From Nonomuraea endophytica (GTDB lineage: Bacteria; Actinomycetota; Actinomycetes; Streptosporangiales; Streptosporangiaceae): a stretch of DNA of 64,000 nucleotides. Of this stretch, positions 61,306-64,000 are shown piece after piece; within the stretch, counting starts at the first letter, position 1, and each line of letters opens with the position of its first letter. Location: the NCBI RefSeq assembly GCF_014203235.1, contig NZ_JACHIN010000001.1, forward strand, positions 1,488,001 through 1,552,000, read 5' to 3'. The translations under genes were made by a program, and so were the position numbers. The notes under the pieces are model-generated. The model was given only the letters and a program-made list of their open reading frames with translations, searched no databases and was not told the origin of the DNA.

Positions 61306-61944
61306 TCAGACCACGCCGTAGAGACGGTCGCCGGCGTCCCCGAGGCCGGGCACGATGTAGCCGTTCTCGTTCAGACGCTCGTCAAGGGCGGCCGTAACCA
61401 CGCGGATGGGCTTGCCGGAATTGGCGAACACCTTGTCCATGTGCGCCAGGCCCTCCGGCGCCGCCAGGAGGCAGAGCGCCGTCACGTCGACCGCGCCCCG
61501 GTCGAACAGGAACTGGATCGCCGCCGCCAGCGTGCCGCCGGTGGCCAGCATCGGGTCCACGACGTAGCACTGCCGTCCCGACAGGTCGTCGGGCAGCCGG
61601 GTGGCGTAGGTCTCCGCCTGGAGCGTCGACTCGTTGCGGATCATGCCGAGGAAACCGACCTCCGCCGTGGGCAGCAGCCGCGTCATGCCCTCCAGCATGC
61701 CGAGCCCGGCCCGCAGGATCGGGACCACCAGCGGGTACGGCCGCGCCAGCCGTACACCATGGGCCTCGGCGACGGGCGTCTGGACCGTGACGTCGTTGAC
61801 CCGGACGTCACGGGTGGCCTCGTACGCCAGCAGAGTCACCAGTTCGTCCGCGAGCCTGCGGAACGTCGGCGAGTCGGTGCGGACATCCCGCAGCGCGGTG
61901 AGCTTGTGCGCCACCAATGGATGATCGACGACGAGGGTTTCCAT
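61306..61944 (-). CDS. upp: Uracil phosphoribosyltransferase
   Basis: Makes UMP from uracil and PRPP in pyrimidine salvage. The 212-residue protein has the start [37 protein letters not shown], the PRPP-binding [19 protein letters not shown] (about residues 131-149) and [18 protein letters not shown] at the end. ATG 61944 has no clear ribosome-binding site; a leaderless transcript is possible. Confidence 0.95.
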   Translation of the reverse strand: METLVVDHPLVAHKLTALRDVRTDSPTFRRLADELVTLLAYEATRDVRVNDVTVQTPVAEAHGVRLARPYPLVVPILRAGLGMLEGMTRLLPTAEVGFLGMIRNESTLQAETYATRLPDDLSGRQCYVVDPMLATGGTLAAAIQFLFDRGAVDVTALCLLAAPEGLAHMDKVFANSGKPIRVVTAALDERLNENGYIVPGLGDAGDRLYGVV

Positions 61945-62098
61945 AAGGGACAACGCTATCTTGTGTGGAACGTACCGGCACGTCGCGGAACTGGTTTTGA
62001 TCACAATTTGGTCGGAGCCACCCACAGCGGGTAGGCACGTCTGGAACGATTGGGTGCCCTACTAGTGGCCGTCAGGTCAGGGATCGGGTGGATGGACG

Positions 62099-62608
62099 AT
62101 GGCAGACGAAGACGCCCTTGATTTTGCCGTCGTGATCTATCGCGAAGACGGCTGCTGGGACGCCGAACTACTTCCAATCGGGCTCACCTCCGACCTGCAC
62201 GGCCTGATCCACGCGCTCCGCCAGCAGCCGAGCGAGAGCGGCACGATTGGCCTGGTCGCCGTTGGGGATGAGTTCTTCGTGGCGTTGCGCGTTCTCGGAG
62301 AGCGGGTCGAGGTCTTCCTGTCCGACATCGCCGCCTCCTGGGATTTCCCGCTCGCCCAGCAGGTCCTCGAATACATCGACGTCCCGATCCCCGACGAGGA
62401 TGAGCTCGACGAGATCCTCCAGGACGAGGACACGGTGCTGCCCGCGGGCGACCTGTCGATCTTCGCCGACCTCGGACTCGACGAGATGGAGCTGGGCATC
62501 CTGTCCGGCGACATCGACCTGCTGCCCGAGGACGTCCTGTCCAGCATCGCCGGGCGACTCGGATTCTCCGAGCCGTTCGAGCGCGCCATCGAATCGGTCT
62601 TCGGCTGA
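62099..62608 (+). CDS. tRNA adenosine deaminase-associated protein, paralogue 1
   Basis: A 169-residue acidic protein of the family found beside tadA in actinobacteria. It begins with an alpha/beta module (FAVVIYREDGCWDAELLP) followed by a strongly acidic region (DEDELDEILQDEDTVLPAGDLSIFADLGLDEMELGILSGDIDLLPEDVLSSIAGRLGF, read in parts). Its biochemical role is unknown; association with the tRNA editing enzyme is by family. The next gene is a paralogue. Confidence 0.8.
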   Translation: MADEDALDFAVVIYREDGCWDAELLPIGLTSDLHGLIHALRQQPSESGTIGLVAVGDEFFVALRVLGERVEVFLSDIAASWDFPLAQQVLEYIDVPIPDEDELDEILQDEDTVLPAGDLSIFADLGLDEMELGILSGDIDLLPEDVLSSIAGRLGFSEPFERAIESVFG

Positions 62609-62624
62609 CTCACGGGAGTTCGGG

Positions 62625-63101
62625 ATGGCCTCTAACACCTTCTCTGCGGCTTTCGTCAGGACTGAGAACGGCTGGAGCGGTGCCGAGGTCGACCTCAGCG
62701 CGGCCGAGTTCGTCGACGATCTCGGCGACGCCGTTCAGGAGAGTCTGGGCCTGGTCGGCGACGAGCTGGCGCTGCTGTGCGTCGAGGTCGAGGACGAGTG
62801 GTTCGCCATCGCCCGCTACACGGGCGAGGAGGAGCCGCGCGTCTTCCTGTCCGACGCGCACGCCAGCCTGACCGACACACTCGGCGAGCTGTTCGCCGAG
62901 TTCGCCGGGGTCGCGCCCGACAAGGAGGGCAACGGACTCGGCGTGAAGCCGTCCGGCGACTTCGAGCTGCTGAGCGACCTCGGCGTCAGCTCCGAGGAAC
63001 TCCTGGAGCTCAGCATGGAGGAGGGCGTGCTGCCCGCCGACGTCCTGTCGGTCATCGCCGAGCGCCTGGCCTTCGCCGACGAGCTGGACCGCCTGCGTTG
63101 A
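62625..63101 (+). CDS. tRNA adenosine deaminase-associated protein, paralogue 2
   Basis: A 158-residue acidic protein sharing the layout of its upstream neighbour: AAFVRTENGWSGAEVDLSAAEFVDDLGD, then FLSDAHAS and a C-terminal EGVLPADVLSVIAERLAFADELDRL. The two are a tandem duplication with low identity. Its stop overlaps the TTG start of tadA, so it and tadA are translationally coupled. Confidence 0.8.
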   Translation: MASNTFSAAFVRTENGWSGAEVDLSAAEFVDDLGDAVQESLGLVGDELALLCVEVEDEWFAIARYTGEEEPRVFLSDAHASLTDTLGELFAEFAGVAPDKEGNGLGVKPSGDFELLSDLGVSSEELLELSMEEGVLPADVLSVIAERLAFADELDRLR

Positions 63102-63553
63102 CCCACGCGGCCGCGATGCGCCTGGCGCTCCAGGAGGCCCGGCTGGCCGGAGCGCGCGGCGAGGTCCCCGTCGGCGCCGTGATCCTCTCCGCCGACGGCG
63201 AGGTCCTGTCCCGCGCGGGCAACGACCGCGAGGCGAGCGCCGACCCCACCGCCCACGCCGAGATCCTCGCCGTACGGCAGGCCGCCACGGCACGCGGCGC
63301 CTGGCGCCTGATCGGCTGCACCCTCGTGGTCACCCTGGAGCCGTGCACGATGTGCGCGGGAGCCGCCGTGCTGGCCCGGGTGGACCGGATCGTGTACGGC
63401 GCGGTGGACCCGAAGGGCGGCGCCGTCGGCTCGCTGTGGGACGTCGTCAGGGACCGCCGGCTCAATCACCGCCCGGAGGTCGTCATGGGCGTGCTCGCCG
63501 ATGAGTGTTCCGCGGTACTTAAGGAGTTCTTCGCCACTCGGCGGATCCGGTAA
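63098..63553 (+). CDS. tadA: tRNA-specific adenosine deaminase TadA
   Basis: Deaminates the wobble A34 of tRNA-Arg(ACG) to inosine. The 151-residue zinc enzyme shows the active-site motif TAHAEILAVRQAA (HAE, about residues 53-65) and the zinc cysteines PCTMCAGAAV. TTG 63098 overlaps the previous stop; ATG 63116 is the shorter alternative. It is followed by tRNA-Ser. Confidence 0.93.
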   Translation: MTHAAAMRLALQEARLAGARGEVPVGAVILSADGEVLSRAGNDREASADPTAHAEILAVRQAATARGAWRLIGCTLVVTLEPCTMCAGAAVLARVDRIVYGAVDPKGGAVGSLWDVVRDRRLNHRPEVVMGVLADECSAVLKEFFATRRIR

Positions 63554-63563
63554 GCTCGTCGGC

Positions 63564-63650
63564 GGTGGTGTCGCCTAGTGGCCGAGGGCGCACGCCTCGA
63601 AAGCGTGTGATGGGGCAACTCATCCGTGGGTTCAAATCCCACCACCACCG
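63564..63650 (+). tRNA. tRNA-Ser (anticodon CGA)
   Basis: An 87-nt class II tRNA. The acceptor stem GGTGGTG pairs with CACCACC, followed by a discriminator G. The anticodon loop CTCGAAA sits in the stem CACGC/GCGTG, giving anticodon CGA (codon UCG). A long variable arm follows, and the T-arm is GTGGG-TTCAAAT-CCCAC. No CCA is encoded. Confidence 0.95.
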
Positions 63651-63660
63651 CCTGGCACGA

Positions 63661-63697
63661 GAGCCGCCGACCCGGACAGGGCCGGCGGCTCTTCGCG
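63661..63697 (+). terminator. Terminator after tRNA-Ser
   Basis: GAGCCGCCG (63661-63669) pairs with CGGCGGCTC (63683-63691), followed by TTCGCGTTTC. It lies 11 bases past the tRNA. Confidence 0.7.
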
Positions 63698-63769
63698 TTT
63701 CTCATGACCGTCCGCGATGGCGTGTGATCAAATGGGCTGACTTGACTGTTTCTTTACCGGGGGTTTTCC

Positions 63770-64000
63770 GTGAAACGTCTGATCGCGCTCGTCTCCGGCC
63801 TGGCCCTGGCCGGGACGCTGGTCACTCCACCGGCCCAGGCGGCGGCCGCCGCGCCGGTGCGGCTGAAGCTCAGTTTCGGGTGGTGCGAGTCGGCCTGCGC
63901 GATCCGCATCAAGGTGACCAACAACAGCCGTCGCAACATCGCCTGGGTGGGCGGGACCTGCCGCCTGCACATCAACGGCAGGTACGTCGGCAAGGGCACC
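63770..64000 (+). CDS. Secreted protein of unknown function, partial
   Basis: The frame runs off the right edge after 77 codons. GTG 63770 opens VKRLIALVSGLALAGTLVTPPAQAA, a good signal peptide with cleavage near residue 25. The exported part contains cysteines in WCESACAIR and GGTCRL. No family is recognised. Confidence 0.65.
   Translation, partial: MKRLIALVSGLALAGTLVTPPAQAAAAAPVRLKLSFGWCESACAIRIKVTNNSRRNIAWVGGTCRLHINGRYVGKGT

Overview
This window is a high-GC actinomycete chromosome segment centred on the replication-origin side of the genome. Gene order is the conserved actinobacterial origin core known from Mycobacterium and Streptomyces: dnaN (cut by the left edge), oriC, dnaA, rpmH, rnpA, yidD, yidC, jag, rsmG, parA, parB, trxA, trxB, anti-sigma, sigM-like, pseudokinase, murJ, DUF6049 and cca. 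It is followed by the second conserved block: ino1, padR, DUF5318, class A PBP, GT87, rpsF, ssb, rpsR, rplI and dnaB. Codon use, GTG/TTG starts, the parS sequence and two DnaB inteins all fit an actinomycete. A Streptosporangiales relative (Nonomuraea/Microbispora type) is my best guess, but this is an inference from gene content only.

Layout. 1-3.3 kb: dnaN, oriC with many DnaA boxes, dnaA and rpmH. 3.4-10.2 kb: protein insertion and RNA processing genes, then the parA/parB segregation locus with a cluster of parS sites behind parB and one parS inside parA. 10.2-15.3 kb: a metabolic insert (threonine aldolase, D-Ala-D-Ala ligase-like protein, aminotransferase, GNAT) with repetitive DNA between the genes. 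15.3-25.7 kb: redox, SigM-type sigma/anti-sigma, pseudokinase, MurJ flippase, DUF6049, YbaK and CCA transferase. 25.7-38.4 kb: MFS, Idi, inositol phosphate synthase with its PadR neighbour, cell-wall PBP, membrane glycosyltransferases, AP endonuclease and a ribosomal protein/SSB operon. 38.8-44.1 kb: amino-acid ABC importer, APC permease and MATE exporter. 44.1-48.2 kb: DnaA-box-rich dnaB leader and dnaB carrying two inteins with homing-endonuclease domains. 48.4-64 kb: Rsm22-like protein, UspA, SoxR, Lrp, SMP-30, an ABC exporter, a two-component system, a second beta-clamp gene, several regulators, a PH-domain pair, upp, two tadA-associated proteins, tadA, tRNA-Ser(CGA) and the start of a secreted protein.

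Most notable: (i) an approximately 98-bp dispersed intergenic element with imperfect terminal inverted repeats, present three times, each time just downstream of a gene in sense orientation; (ii) a complete second DnaN-like clamp gene about 55 kb from dnaN; (iii) a WCT-type (class 3) intein and a class 1 intein in one dnaB; (iv) an ~830-bp gap splitting parA from parB and simple-sequence repeats filling several gaps around the par locus; (v) a 92-bp, nearly identical, inverted copy of the GNAT gene 3.6 kb away; (vi) a histidine kinase with membrane segments after its ATPase domain.
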